A DNA stretch of 64,000 bases from Candidatus Obscuribacterales bacterium (GTDB lineage Bacteria > Cyanobacteriota > Vampirovibrionia > Obscuribacterales > Obscuribacteraceae), in contig JAIELX010000087.1 of NCBI GenBank assembly GCA_019752635.1, positions 1 to 64,000 on the forward strand, read 5' to 3'. How positions within the stretch are numbered: the first letter of the stretch is position 1; every line of letters begins with the position of its first letter. The notes under the pieces were generated by a model. It saw only the letters and a list, made by a program, of their open reading frames with translations, was not told the DNA's origin and did no database searches. Both the position numbers and the translations under genes were made by a program. This document shows, in pieces, positions 34,746 through 43,913 of this stretch.

Positions 34746-37304
34746 TCAATGTTTGTTCCGGAGACGCGATTTCAGCTTCAACTTAGTGCTTACGTCCTGA
34801 AACAGACTCTGCTCAGCAGACTTCTCCATGCTGCCGTCCAAAACCTCGGTTAACCACTGTCGAACATGCTCAGGAATATTTGCCGCTTTACCGGCTTGCG
34901 CCAGCTTGAAACAGTTTTCTCCCGTCAGGTCCGTCAATATTGCCGTTGCGAATTGACGAAGGCAGACTTCGGGTGCCCACTTCCTGCGCCGGTCACTCTG
35001 TTTACGGCATAGTTCAAACAACGTGGAACGCTCAACGGGCGAAAGATTTTCGTGTCGGACGACAGCGTCGAACACCTGGTTGTCGATGGCAGCTTCAAGC
35101 CACTCCATTTCATCAACGGCCGATTGCAGTGTTGTGGCGTAGGACTTCCAATACTGGTCCGGGGATTGAAGAAACTCCGTCAAATTCACCGAGTCGGCTT
35201 CGCAACCAATGCTTACGTCAAGATGTCGGTTTGACGCAAACCGGCGTTTCAACTCGCAGCAGCGCATCGCCATGTCGTTGAGTGGCTTCAAACTTTCCTG
35301 CAGCACCGGCAACTTGCGCAGATCGCCAACTTGCATGTTAAGCGTCGGATTGATCACGTTTGCGCAAGCGCCGGCGAAAGAGGAATTGAGCCAAGCTAAA
35401 ACGCCGTAGCTCACTTCCTCCTCCGGGAATAGGGCGGAACCGGCAACGTCGAATATGCAACCAGTCGGCATCACTCTGGCAGCAAAGCAACCGGTATTTA
35501 TAAAGGAGAAAGTCAATCCGGGTTTGAAGTAGTAGCTTTCGTTTTTGACTACCCAATGAGTCTTTCCTCTAAGATAAGGATACGCTTCGGCAACAGCATT
35601 TTTGATAGCCTGTCCGCTTTCGCCCCAATCAACAACAGTTTCGACCGGTGCCCACCAGCGTTCTTCGCCTGCCCCCTTGACGTAAGGTATCCAGCGAACG
35701 CCAATTTCCTCCGCCGGTACATCCCACCAATAGCGAAGAAATCGGTTATTGTCGCTGGTAGCGAGCCCTTGCTTTATGTCGCAAATGGAGCCGAGAGAGA
35801 CGGCGTCCTTGATTAGCGTTGAAAGAAAAGCAGGGCAATCGTATGAAAGGGCGTAGTTTTCGTATTGTAAGAATTCGCTCTGTTTTCGGATTACGTTTGC
35901 GTTCTGAAGCGAGCTGGAAGACCTCGCTTTCGGGCTCGAAAGATCGTCTAAGTCTCTTAGTTTGTCAGCCTGGTCTCGAAGATCGATGAATCTGATGTCG
36001 GTGTTCTTGTCGGGAGCATTATTCTCTATCACCAGAAGAACGCTGTTTACCTTCTCACCAGTTTGCATTGGGAAGGCGCGCGTTCCGAGCTCCGCAACGA
36101 TGTTCAGGCAACGGTTCTCAATCAGGTTGCGGCGAAAGGAAGAATAACTTGGAAGATATAGAACAGAAGACTGAGTGATGAATCCAAGTCTTCCGCCATC
36201 CTTCAAGAGTTCGAGTGCTCGCTGCAAAAAAGCCGCGCTAAGGTCATGATGAGCATCAGGGTAGTTTTTCCGCAGCCAATTTTTCATACGACGATCCAGC
36301 AGGCGTCGTCCTAAGTATGGCGGGTTTGTTACAACCACATCATATTTTCGAGCCAGCAGATTGTCTTTTGCCCAATCCCGACAGAGGCTGCCCGTCTCCA
36401 TTTCATTGTTGTCGGAGTTACTCGCGTTGATGAGCAATGGACCGGCGCCGATCACCGCATTCGGTGCCACTTCCAGGGCACGAGTCAGCAACTGGGCACC
36501 ACAGATCCACAAGGCGACATCATCAATGTCAGCTCCGCAAATGCTGTCGGACAAGACAGCATTTGCGGCAACAGCAGGAGAAACACCAGCTTCAATCTGC
36601 CTGGCAAATAACAAATCGAACGCCGGCAGTAAGAAATTGCCACACCCGCAGGACGGATCCAGGACCCGCAACTCAGTGAGTTTCTCACCGGTCCCCTTTC
36701 GCTTCGGGTCGCGGGGCGAAACAGCAAGAGCCCCCTTACCTGTTTGGATACGGCTCAGTATCTCCTTCAGAAGAAACGAGGTAACGAAATCTGGCGTATA
36801 AATCTGCGTAAAAGCGACAACGTCATCAACTGACGATTGTTTGTCGCCCCGGGCCAACTTCTTTTGAGCACGCTTGCGATCTGTTTCGGCGAAGAACTGG
36901 TAGAAATAGCCACCAGCTCTGCATCCGAACAGCTCGAGTACTTCCGCGTTCTTTTGAAAGTCGCGCAGCAAGGTATCAGCCTTAGCAATACGATGAATAG
37001 GCAGCGAGGCGGTGGCAACATGCCGGCCAACCCAACCATGAAATCCCAGTATGAAATCATTTAACTCATCGCCGGTCGACTGCAACAGCACCGGTCGAGA
37101 CAAGATTTCAGAGGTCCAGGGCAATCTAATCGGAACCGAGGACCAGCGCCACAAGCACGCCAGCGAAACGATCGCAGTTAGTGATTCCAACCGGATTTGA
37201 CGCTCACACTCTTCGACGCTCGGTCCAAGAAGTTTGAGCATGAAAGAGCGATACGCTTTGCGTAGTTTCGTTAGCGAATCACGACTGTCAACGGACTGTT
37301 TCAC
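34746..37304 (-). CDS. Solitary N6-adenine DNA methyltransferase (Eco57I/PglX-like)
   Basis: The 852-residue enzyme has motif X-like YTPDFVTSFLL (170-180), motif I LDPSCGCGNFL (215-225) and motif IV NPPY (327-330). Helical and target-recognition regions follow (QVGDLRKLPVLQ is typical of type IIG/IIL and BREX PglX specificity domains). The 170 residues before the methylase core show no PD-(D/E)xK nuclease pattern, so it appears to be a methylase only. No restriction, BREX or DISARM partners adjoin it. The start is GTG, overlapping the stop of the dienelactone-hydrolase gene as GTGA, so it is co-translated with a metabolic gene, an odd place for such an enzyme. Confidence 0.85.
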   Translation of the reverse strand: MKQSVDSRDSLTKLRKAYRSFMLKLLGPSVEECERQIRLESLTAIVSLACLWRWSSVPIRLPWTSEILSRPVLLQSTGDELNDFILGFHGWVGRHVATASLPIHRIAKADTLLRDFQKNAEVLELFGCRAGGYFYQFFAETDRKRAQKKLARGDKQSSVDDVVAFTQIYTPDFVTSFLLKEILSRIQTGKGALAVSPRDPKRKGTGEKLTELRVLDPSCGCGNFLLPAFDLLFARQIEAGVSPAVAANAVLSDSICGADIDDVALWICGAQLLTRALEVAPNAVIGAGPLLINASNSDNNEMETGSLCRDWAKDNLLARKYDVVVTNPPYLGRRLLDRRMKNWLRKNYPDAHHDLSAAFLQRALELLKDGGRLGFITQSSVLYLPSYSSFRRNLIENRCLNIVAELGTRAFPMQTGEKVNSVLLVIENNAPDKNTDIRFIDLRDQADKLRDLDDLSSPKARSSSSLQNANVIRKQSEFLQYENYALSYDCPAFLSTLIKDAVSLGSICDIKQGLATSDNNRFLRYWWDVPAEEIGVRWIPYVKGAGEERWWAPVETVVDWGESGQAIKNAVAEAYPYLRGKTHWVVKNESYYFKPGLTFSFINTGCFAARVMPTGCIFDVAGSALFPEEEVSYGVLAWLNSSFAGACANVINPTLNMQVGDLRKLPVLQESLKPLNDMAMRCCELKRRFASNRHLDVSIGCEADSVNLTEFLQSPDQYWKSYATTLQSAVDEMEWLEAAIDNQVFDAVVRHENLSPVERSTLFELCRKQSDRRRKWAPEVCLRQFATAILTDLTGENCFKLAQAGKAANIPEHVRQWLTEVLDGSMEKSAEQSLFQDVSTKLKLKSRLRNKH

Positions 37305-38074
37305 ACTATTTCGGGCTTAGAACCGGAGTGTAATGCAATGAAATCAAGCGTTATCAGCCAAGCATCAGCAGCGGCTTCATAATGGTAGAACTCACGTTGG
37401 TCATTAAAAAATGCATGCTTGGCGTTCGGATAAACTTTGAGTGTGTAGCTCTTACCAAGATCTTCGAGCTTATCTTCGAACAGTTTGATTTGCTCTGGCG
37501 GAATCAAATCATCAACTCCGGCGAAGAGCGCCAAGAAGGGGCAATTCAATCCGCCGGTGTAATCAATGGGGTGCCTTGGTTTGAACTCGGTTATCCCCGG
37601 ATAGTAGATTCTTCCGTAATAGTCAATACACCAGGCCAACAGCGGCGTGCGAGTTGCGAACAGGAAGGAAATGGCGCCGCCCATGCAATATCCCAGCGTG
37701 CCAATGGCATTGCTTCGCACAAATTCTGCGCCCCTGGCATTGGCAAAAACAGCTTGCAGATCCGAAATCAACTGATCATCGCTAATAGTGGACCAGAGAT
37801 TTCGCATAGCATTCAAGTCATCGCGATTATCAGGCGCAGAGGAATGTCCGGCGAACAAATCCGGCGCGAACACCACAATGCCCTGCCTGGCGAAGCGTCG
37901 TGCAACATCGCGTATATGATTGTTCAGTCCGAAGATTTCGTGAACCAGTATCAGCGCCGGCAATGGACCTTCAACTTCCGGGCGCACGGTGAACAGAGGC
38001 AAATTTCCGTAACTTCGCTCAATAGTTGAGTCGTGTTCGATAAGCTTGACTGTGTCCGGATTGGTGAAGGTCAT
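37301..38074 (-). CDS. Dienelactone-hydrolase-family protein
   Basis: The 257-residue alpha/beta hydrolase has the nucleophile Cys in GYCMGGA, Asp in GVDDLIPPEQ and His in NAKHAFFND. These are the Cys-Asp-His triad of dienelactone hydrolases. The family cleaves lactones or esters; the natural substrate here is unknown. Its stop overlaps the GTG of the DNA methyltransferase gene by 4 bases. Confidence 0.87.
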   Translation of the reverse strand: MTFTNPDTVKLIEHDSTIERSYGNLPLFTVRPEVEGPLPALILVHEIFGLNNHIRDVARRFARQGIVVFAPDLFAGHSSAPDNRDDLNAMRNLWSTISDDQLISDLQAVFANARGAEFVRSNAIGTLGYCMGGAISFLFATRTPLLAWCIDYYGRIYYPGITEFKPRHPIDYTGGLNCPFLALFAGVDDLIPPEQIKLFEDKLEDLGKSYTLKVYPNAKHAFFNDQREFYHYEAAADAWLITLDFIALHSGSKPEIV

Positions 38075-38184
38075 TTTGTGGCTCTTGCCTCTTGGCTTCG
38101 GATCGGATGTCGAATTTGCTTCGCATCGGTGGAATAGTCTGATTGTATAACCACATCCATTCTTAGCGGCCTATCTTCTTCTCC

Positions 38185-39960
38185 ATGAAAACGCGCCGAA
38201 TCGTATCGCTATGGTTTGCATATGCGCTTTTGGCACAGCTTGGCACAGCCATGGCCATTGCAGCCGAAGTCCCAGCGACCGATATTCAACTTTACTGTGC
38301 ACCGGTGCTCCAAGCCGGGGCGCAGGCGGAACTGACTGCGTTAACCCGCGACGGGCAGCCGTTGTCGGGCATCACAATCAAAGTAAACGATGTGAGTGTC
38401 GAGACCGACGAAGGCGGACACGCTCGCTTCATCGTTCCGGATTCCAAGGAACTGCGAATTGGATTGCAAAAGCAAATCGGTTCGGCTGCAACGCACACCT
38501 ATTGGCGCAACGGCAATCTGTTGGTGCAGCAAACAGCTGCCGGGCAACTTGTAGCAAACCTCTACCAAAAACTCACTGAGCAAAAGCGCAATACGCCACG
38601 ATTGCTCTGGGCACCAGCAACGCTGCAACAAGGCCAGGAGTTTATAGTTGGAGGAGTGCAGCTCGGTGGTAACAGCACCGATTTCAAAGTGATTGTCGAC
38701 GGCAGCGAATCAACAACGCTTGCGTGTTCTCCGGCAAGCATTATTGCAAGAGCCCCGACGAAACTCTCCGCAGCGCCGCTGCGCGAAATCTTTGTCACTT
38801 GCGGTCCTTCCAACACGAACGTGCTGGAAACAGACATATGCGAGCCGACTATCACTTATCCGGAGAAACCGGATAAGGACGGGTCGCCTCAGCAGGCGAA
38901 ACTCCTTAGTTCCGGCACCAATATGCCTTGCTTGGTGCGCGTAACAAATAACACGCCTGATGTCGCTTCGATTTGGCTGCCGGATCAAAAGCCCATGGGC
39001 AAACAAGGTCTCTTCCTCACACCGGGAGGCGCAGACAACTCCATAGCATTTCAAATCAAAAGATCCTCGGCCGCAACACCGACGCTGACAGCTAATCTGG
39101 TGAGTGAATTTCCGGCCGGTTCACAGAAAAACGACATCAACTTCGTTTCCATGCAAACGAGAAGGGATTTGTGTCTGGCTCAGATCACCCGCTTACAGCG
39201 CCGATATATTGCGGTGCAAGCGAAGCTGGAAGAGGCACGCAAGCAAACGGAAAAAACAGAAACGAGTTCTGAATCAACGTCGTCCCAGTTGCAATTCCTG
39301 TCACTACGGCAGAATCGCTTGCAATCAATGCTGGAGGCTCGACGGGCACTGCTTCAGCTGCTGGGTGGAACAGAAGAGGCCTATCGCACCGCACTAGGCA
39401 AAGCGACGGAAACGGCTTCGTCTCCTTCCGAGTTGTCCCTGCAGGTGTCCGGTTCGGGCGACGTGCGCGGGGCGGCGATGGCATTTCAGGCGGATACGGG
39501 AGCAATCAAAGAAGCGTATACAGGCAAGCCCAGACCGCGCCTTCATCGAAACATTGAACCGTCCATAAAGCTTTGGCCTCCGATGGATGAGAATGATCCT
39601 CAAGCAAATCTCCACCCTGCATCTGTCCCCGAGTCTTCGCCATATTCGGATGGACAGTCGGGACTGAGGCCTAGCCTTCCGGAAGCTCCCAAACTGAGTG
39701 AAAAGACGGCACCGAGTAACACAACGTCCCCAACCGCTCCTGGCGAGAAACCGAAGACACAACAGCCACCTTCGAAAAAGCCAGATCCGGAAGCGAAAGC
39801 AAAAACCAAGCCGGCGGAGCCGAAAACAGAGCAAAAACCTGCAAAGCCGACAGCGACAAAGAAGGTTGGCAAAACCGACCGCAACAAGCGTCGTGCGCAA
39901 CCTACCTCGACTAAGAAGAAGTCCACAGGTTCAGGTCGCCGCTCTCGGCGCGGACGTTAG
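38185..39960 (+). CDS. Secreted protein with Ig-like domains, coiled coil and very basic tail
   Basis: The 591-residue protein has a signal peptide (1-27, ...AMAIAAE) and beta-rich domains at about 30-270. The first resembles carboxypeptidase-regulatory/Big-type folds (GQPLSGITIKVNDVSVETDEGG), the second an IPT/TIG domain (PATLQQGQEFIVGGVQL). A coiled-coil segment lies at about 330-400 (LQRRYIAVQAKLEEARKQTEK). A Pro/Lys/Ala-rich tail then ends in a highly basic stretch (TKKKSTGSGRRSRRGR). The tail could bind polyanions such as DNA, RNA or surface polysaccharide. No known family for the whole protein. Confidence 0.7.
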   Translation: MKTRRIVSLWFAYALLAQLGTAMAIAAEVPATDIQLYCAPVLQAGAQAELTALTRDGQPLSGITIKVNDVSVETDEGGHARFIVPDSKELRIGLQKQIGSAATHTYWRNGNLLVQQTAAGQLVANLYQKLTEQKRNTPRLLWAPATLQQGQEFIVGGVQLGGNSTDFKVIVDGSESTTLACSPASIIARAPTKLSAAPLREIFVTCGPSNTNVLETDICEPTITYPEKPDKDGSPQQAKLLSSGTNMPCLVRVTNNTPDVASIWLPDQKPMGKQGLFLTPGGADNSIAFQIKRSSAATPTLTANLVSEFPAGSQKNDINFVSMQTRRDLCLAQITRLQRRYIAVQAKLEEARKQTEKTETSSESTSSQLQFLSLRQNRLQSMLEARRALLQLLGGTEEAYRTALGKATETASSPSELSLQVSGSGDVRGAAMAFQADTGAIKEAYTGKPRPRLHRNIEPSIKLWPPMDENDPQANLHPASVPESSPYSDGQSGLRPSLPEAPKLSEKTAPSNTTSPTAPGEKPKTQQPPSKKPDPEAKAKTKPAEPKTEQKPAKPTATKKVGKTDRNKRRAQPTSTKKKSTGSGRRSRRGR

Positions 39961-40501
39961 ACAACCGGGCCGGTCGAAAACAGTGTCAAAGAGCCTACAG
40001 TCCTGAGAATTCAACCATTCGTACGGACCTTTTCTTCCATGCGCGCGTCTCTTGTCTAGAGAAAACAGACGCGGCGACAGGGCTCACACTCCATGAACAA
40101 TTTCTTTCAGGAAGGCGAATTTCAAATTTTGAAGGTTGCCGACAGCATCCTCAATTGTGCGCATGAGTACTCGAGTTTGATGATGCATCAGACCATGTGG
40201 AAACCTGGCTTCGCACCCATCAATCCATTCGAAAGACTCATTAACGAATCTGGCGACGCGCAGTTGATTTTCGTACAAACGCAATTCATGACGGTGGCTT
40301 CTTTAAGGCGATGCGACCACAACGAAGCAAAATCGCGAGTGCGTACAAACGCTCGCACTACGTATCGCATCATGCAATAAATTTACAAAGCAGCAACATG
40401 TTTTTTTCTGCGGATATCCCCTAATAAAACTAGCGTTATCCTGCGAAAAGGAGCGACCGGCAAAGTACCACTCCGGGCACACTAAATATGGTGCCACACG
40501 A
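39961..40501. other. Intergenic stretch with one possible small ORF
   Basis: This 541-base gap has an ATG frame at 40093-40380 (+, 95 codons; product MNNFFQEGEFQILKVADSIL...) with AGGG about 10 bases upstream. It has a reasonable amino-acid composition but no recognisable family, and two minus-strand frames overlap it. I rate it about 0.3 as a real gene. I see nothing else in this stretch. Confidence 0.3.
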
Positions 40502-40657
40502 ATGCGTCTGATGATTGAACTTCACGTTATACCACTGCCGTCAGTAAATGAAGAAGCGCGAGAGATTCGAATCTCCACGAGCGTTCAACAGCTCTTAACA
40601 CCGGAAGCACAACGATTTACAGCCCCACCGATACAATCATTCCGGAGTGCACAGTAA
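40502..40657 (+). CDS. Possible 51-residue leader protein coupled to the HEAT-like gene
   Basis: The ATG at 40502 opens 51 codons (MRLMIELHVIPLPSVNE...), ending in TAA whose last base is the A of the next gene's ATG (TAATG). The 1-base stop/start overlap and the GGAG for the next gene inside this frame suggest translational coupling. Its own ribosome-binding site is weak (GGTG near 40490). No family recognised. Confidence 0.4.
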   Translation: MRLMIELHVIPLPSVNEEAREIRISTSVQQLLTPEAQRFTAPPIQSFRSAQ

Positions 40658-41313
40658 TGCAACAGATTGAAAAGAAGAACAAAAAGTTCAAGATTCAAGA
40701 AACAGATACTCGCAATCCAGAAGCAACGTCGAAGGCTTCACTCAGCGTTCAACAATTGTCTGTAGCTCAGGAAAGCGCGTTGAGAGCGTTCTTAGCACAG
40801 GCACCGAATCACATTCGGCTGGCCGCCAACGAAATGTTGGTTCGTTATCAGCTTAATTCCTCCGCGATAAGCAAGCGTGCGCTCTTACAATTGTTAGTAA
40901 GAGACTTAGTGCACCCGTGCAAACCAATGAATGTCCTTCAGAAACTGATTGCAGCCTACCCCGATACACCGGCAATGGTCCTTGAGGAGCTGCGCGCATG
41001 CGGGCATATCGATGTTCTTCTTCGCATCGCTGAGCACCAAAATGCATCGGAAGATACGCTGAACGAACTTGCGTGCGCTCCCGACACGGAAGTGCGTGCT
41101 GCTGTCGCCGACAATTGCAATGCGTCAGTAACGACACAATGGCAGCTTTGTTTTGATCCGAGCGCTGATGTGCGCTTTCATCAGGCAGAAAACAGCAACA
41201 CACAGTTGCGCATTCTTATGCATCATTTGAGTGATGAAAACCCGTACGTTGCCCGTCGCGCACGCGCGACACTTCAACGGATTACGGGCACGCTCCGGAG
41301 GCAAGCAAGTTAG
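40657..41313 (+). CDS. HEAT/leucine-rich-variant repeat protein
   Basis: The 218-residue cytoplasmic protein is built of short helical repeats. Units such as LRIAEHQNASEDTLNELACAP, DTEVRAAVADNCNASVTTQWQL and SADVRFHQAENSNTQLRIL follow the leucine-rich-repeat-variant/HEAT pattern (helix-NxxxP/S-helix, about 22-24 residues). Such proteins are usually interaction scaffolds. GGAG at 40644-40647 precedes the ATG by 9 bases. Its stop overlaps the stop of the convergent LCP gene (TTAG). Confidence 0.7.
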   Translation: MQQIEKKNKKFKIQETDTRNPEATSKASLSVQQLSVAQESALRAFLAQAPNHIRLAANEMLVRYQLNSSAISKRALLQLLVRDLVHPCKPMNVLQKLIAAYPDTPAMVLEELRACGHIDVLLRIAEHQNASEDTLNELACAPDTEVRAAVADNCNASVTTQWQLCFDPSADVRFHQAENSNTQLRILMHHLSDENPYVARRARATLQRITGTLRRQAS

Positions 41314-42767
41314 TTGGAATCGTCGTCTATCATCGGCGCGCTCGAGCGAAATGCCTGCAAGGGCATATTCGCCTTCTGAATCGTCACCGGAACGGGAGGC
41401 ACAATGGAAGGCATCCTCGACTCCGTAGCCATCACAATTGTGATGTCGGATAGCGGGCGAGTCTCTATTGCGACCGAAACAGGAAAGCGCTCAAGTTCAG
41501 GCACCGCACCGGCCAGCTGAGCCGATGAGCGATCGTCTGCTCTCACACTTTGCTGCACGAGCAACTCATGCTGACACTCACAAGCCGGTACTTGCCAGCG
41601 ATACTTCACCTTGATTCCCGAGTCCGTTAGCTTTTGCGATAGTTGCTCTGCAAGCTGTTCGCCGCCCGGCGGGTACTTGATGCAAACAGACAGAGGCTTG
41701 GTCTCATCGTAAGTAAGCCCTGGCGCAGCAGCCACCGCGCTCGGCATGATGTCGGGATGAATCACCGATTCATACTCCGATGTCTCCGGTGCCGTGCCGG
41801 CAAGGGATGAAGGGCAATTCAAAATGCGGCTCAGCACCGCCTGGGAGGACAAAGTGTCCGGAATCCAGTAGCTCCCGCCATTTATCGTCTGCCCCGAGCC
41901 GGGCAACATTGCAGTAACCACTTTCTCGCGAGGGAAATCCTTTGCGAAGGCGGCTATACGCAAAACGTCCTGGAGGGGAATGTCCGTTCTAATGCATTCG
42001 TATGCCAGCGCAACCAGCTCAGGCATCTTCAAAATGATACCCGGCTCCTGAAACTTCTTGGCCGCTTGCCGGATAAACCATTGTTGGCGTTCGATTCGTC
42101 CGATGTCGCCGCGAGCATCATGCCGGAAGCGGACATATTCCTCCGCCTGCGCGGCAGTAAGGGTTTGGAGACCGGGCTTCAAGTCCACATGCAGTTTAGC
42201 GGTGTGATCCGTGTAATGCATCTCCTTCTCGACCAGAACTTCCACAGGTCCGAGAATTTCGAACAGCTTCTTCAATCCTGTTGTATCGACCTCAATATAG
42301 TGGTCGACGGGGACGCCGAAGGCTTCATTGATAGTCCTAATTGCCAGCTCAGGCCCGCCCATGGCATGCGCCGAGTTAATCTTGTCCGTGCCGTGCTGTG
42401 GAATCTTTACGCGGCTGTCACGGGGGATGGAAACAACGCCAACCTTGTTCTCTACCGGATCGATTGAAACCAGCATCATCGTATCCGAGCGAGTGCCTTG
42501 AAACCGATCGGCATCCTTTCCGTTCGAATCAACACCCATGAGAAGAATGGTCATCTTCTGGCTCAGCTTCGGAATCAGATTGATCTGGGGAAGAGCCGGA
42601 ATGTCCGACTGCTTATGCCTTGAGCGCCGAAATACCGCGAAGTCGTTATCGTGCAACCCACCCGGCTGACAAGTCATGTAGAACACCAGCAAAGCCGATG
42701 CGGCAAGGCCGACAGCCAAAGCCGTGTTCAAGAACATCGCTTTAAATTGGTAGTTCTGAATTTTCAA
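41310..42767 (-). CDS. LytR-CpsA-Psr (LCP) family protein with LytR_C-like domain
   Basis: The 485-residue protein has an N-terminal membrane anchor (about 12-31), an LCP domain (about 70-240) and a C-terminal LytR_C-like domain (about 345-410). The LCP domain shows TRSDTMMLVSIDP, SIPRDSRVKIP, KINSAHAMGG and RFRHDARGDIGRIERQQ, including the Arg/Asp residues that bind the pyrophosphate of polyprenyl donors. LCP enzymes transfer glycopolymers from lipid carriers to peptidoglycan or proteins. This agrees with the lipid-linked glycan genes at 50-53.7 kb. Confidence 0.92.
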   Translation of the reverse strand: MKIQNYQFKAMFLNTALAVGLAASALLVFYMTCQPGGLHDNDFAVFRRSRHKQSDIPALPQINLIPKLSQKMTILLMGVDSNGKDADRFQGTRSDTMMLVSIDPVENKVGVVSIPRDSRVKIPQHGTDKINSAHAMGGPELAIRTINEAFGVPVDHYIEVDTTGLKKLFEILGPVEVLVEKEMHYTDHTAKLHVDLKPGLQTLTAAQAEEYVRFRHDARGDIGRIERQQWFIRQAAKKFQEPGIILKMPELVALAYECIRTDIPLQDVLRIAAFAKDFPREKVVTAMLPGSGQTINGGSYWIPDTLSSQAVLSRILNCPSSLAGTAPETSEYESVIHPDIMPSAVAAAPGLTYDETKPLSVCIKYPPGGEQLAEQLSQKLTDSGIKVKYRWQVPACECQHELLVQQSVRADDRSSAQLAGAVPELERFPVSVAIETRPLSDITIVMATESRMPSIVPPVPVTIQKANMPLQAFRSSAPMIDDDSN

Positions 42768-42876
42768 TCGAAATCCTTAAGGATAATAGCCCTCATCGAA
42801 TCTTATACCGCCACGAAAGGCTATACTTAGAGGCGCCACAAAATTTTTCAGAGATTTAACCTCGAAGGAGCGCGCT

Positions 42877-43536
42877 GTGAAGCTATTTCTGGACACTGCC
42901 AACCTTGATGAGATCAAGGAGATAGCCAGTTGGGGAGTGCTAAACGGAGTTACAACCAACCCGTCTTTAGTGGTTAAGGAAGGTGTGGATTTCAAGAGTC
43001 GCGTTAAGGAAATTTGCGTAGTGGTCGATGGACCAGTTAGCGCAGAAGTCACGACTGAAGATCCCGACGAAATGATCAAACAAGGACGCGATATCGCAAC
43101 TTGGGCGCCTAACGTCGTTGTCAAATGCCCCTTAACGCCCGCGGGACTGAGAGCAACCCATGCTCTGTCTAAAGATGGCATTAAAGTTAATGTCACCCTG
43201 TGTTTCTCGGTAAACCAGGGCATTCTCGCGGCTCGCGCAGGTGCAACGTTCGTTAGCCCGTTCCTGGGACGGTTGGATGACATCAACCAGGACGGAATGG
43301 AACTTATTCGCCAATTGGCCGAAGTATTCGACATTCACGGGTTCGAAACCGAAGTGCTGGCCGCCAGCATCCGACATCCCGTTCACGTAACCGAGGCGGC
43401 ACTGGCCGGTGCAGACATCGCCACGATGCCTTACAAGGTGTTCAAGATGCTTGTTCACCATCCTTTGACCGACAAAGGTCAGGAGATGTTCATGGCCGAT
43501 TGGAAAAAGGCTCAGCTTACTGCTGCAAAAGCCTAG
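42877..43536 (+). CDS. Transaldolase (TalC/fructose-6-phosphate-aldolase-like short form)
   Basis: The 219-residue enzyme has MKLFLDTANLDEIKE...GVTTNPSL at the N-terminus, the Schiff-base lysine K83 in VVVKCPLT, and NVTLCFSVNQ...SPFLGRLDD. This short class includes true transaldolases of the pentose phosphate pathway and fructose-6-phosphate aldolases; sequence inspection does not separate them. The start is GTG with AAGGAG (42865-42870) 6 bases upstream. A strong terminator follows at 43562. Confidence 0.93.
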   Translation: MKLFLDTANLDEIKEIASWGVLNGVTTNPSLVVKEGVDFKSRVKEICVVVDGPVSAEVTTEDPDEMIKQGRDIATWAPNVVVKCPLTPAGLRATHALSKDGIKVNVTLCFSVNQGILAARAGATFVSPFLGRLDDINQDGMELIRQLAEVFDIHGFETEVLAASIRHPVHVTEAALAGADIATMPYKVFKMLVHHPLTDKGQEMFMADWKKAQLTAAKA

Positions 43537-43561
43537 TTTCGATCGATCCACTAAACCACCT

Positions 43562-43605
43562 AGAAAGCCGGCAGGAGCAAAGCTTCAGCCGGCTTTCTTC
43601 TCTTC
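43562..43605 (+). terminator. Intrinsic terminator after the transaldolase gene
   Basis: AGAAAGCCGGC (43562-43572) pairs with GCCGGCTTTCT (43588-43598) around a 15-base loop, followed by the pyrimidine run TCTCTTC. It is an 11-bp perfect stem. Confidence 0.88.
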
Positions 43606-43814
43606 TTTCAATTGTTATCGCTCTTGAAGCTCAGTGGTCCAGGCACCCCGTTTCGGCGTTATAGCAACTCCTGCATCTTTTCGTGCAGGAAAAAAATTTA
43701 CTGAACGACTGAGACAATCCGCTCAAGTGGTGGCAGTGCCAGTGTCCGTGCTCGAGGTCTAAAGCCAGCCCCCGTAGCACGTTTCGGAACTGCTAAAGCT
43801 AACGGGGCCGGGAC

Positions 43815-43913
43815 CTAGACCCGGATAAAGATTGACGGAAGGAGTCCAAGCAGGAAGATACCAATCATGAACCAGATAATTACTTTGTAGTGCTTGTGAA
43901 TAAACCCGAGCAT
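43815..43913 (-). CDS. Hidden 32-residue single-TM microprotein coupled to uvrC
   Basis: The ATG (43913-43911) shares its A with the TGA stop of uvrC (TGATG), with GGAGAAG just upstream inside uvrC. The frame ends in TAG at 43815. The product starts MLGFIHKHYKVII and continues as one uninterrupted hydrophobic helix (about residues 11-30) with a positive N-terminal flank (HKHYK) and Arg near the end. Coupling, ribosome-binding site and a clean membrane-helix composition together support a real gene. Function unknown. Confidence 0.6.
   Translation of the reverse strand: MLGFIHKHYKVIIWFMIGIFLLGLLPSIFIRV

Noticed and set aside
37142..37304. Nuclease domain at the N-terminus of the DNA methyltransferase
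   Set aside because: No PD-(D/E)xK arrangement is visible in the first 170 residues, so a type IIG restriction enzyme is not supported.
40084..40373. Two minus-strand frames opposite the 40093-40380 ORF
   Set aside because: Short, mutually overlapping and without ribosome-binding sites; the plus-strand frame is the better, though weak, candidate.
40555..40590. Sequence AGATTCGAATCT resembling a tRNA T-arm
   Set aside because: No matching acceptor, D or anticodon stems can be formed around it; it lies in the possible small ORF.
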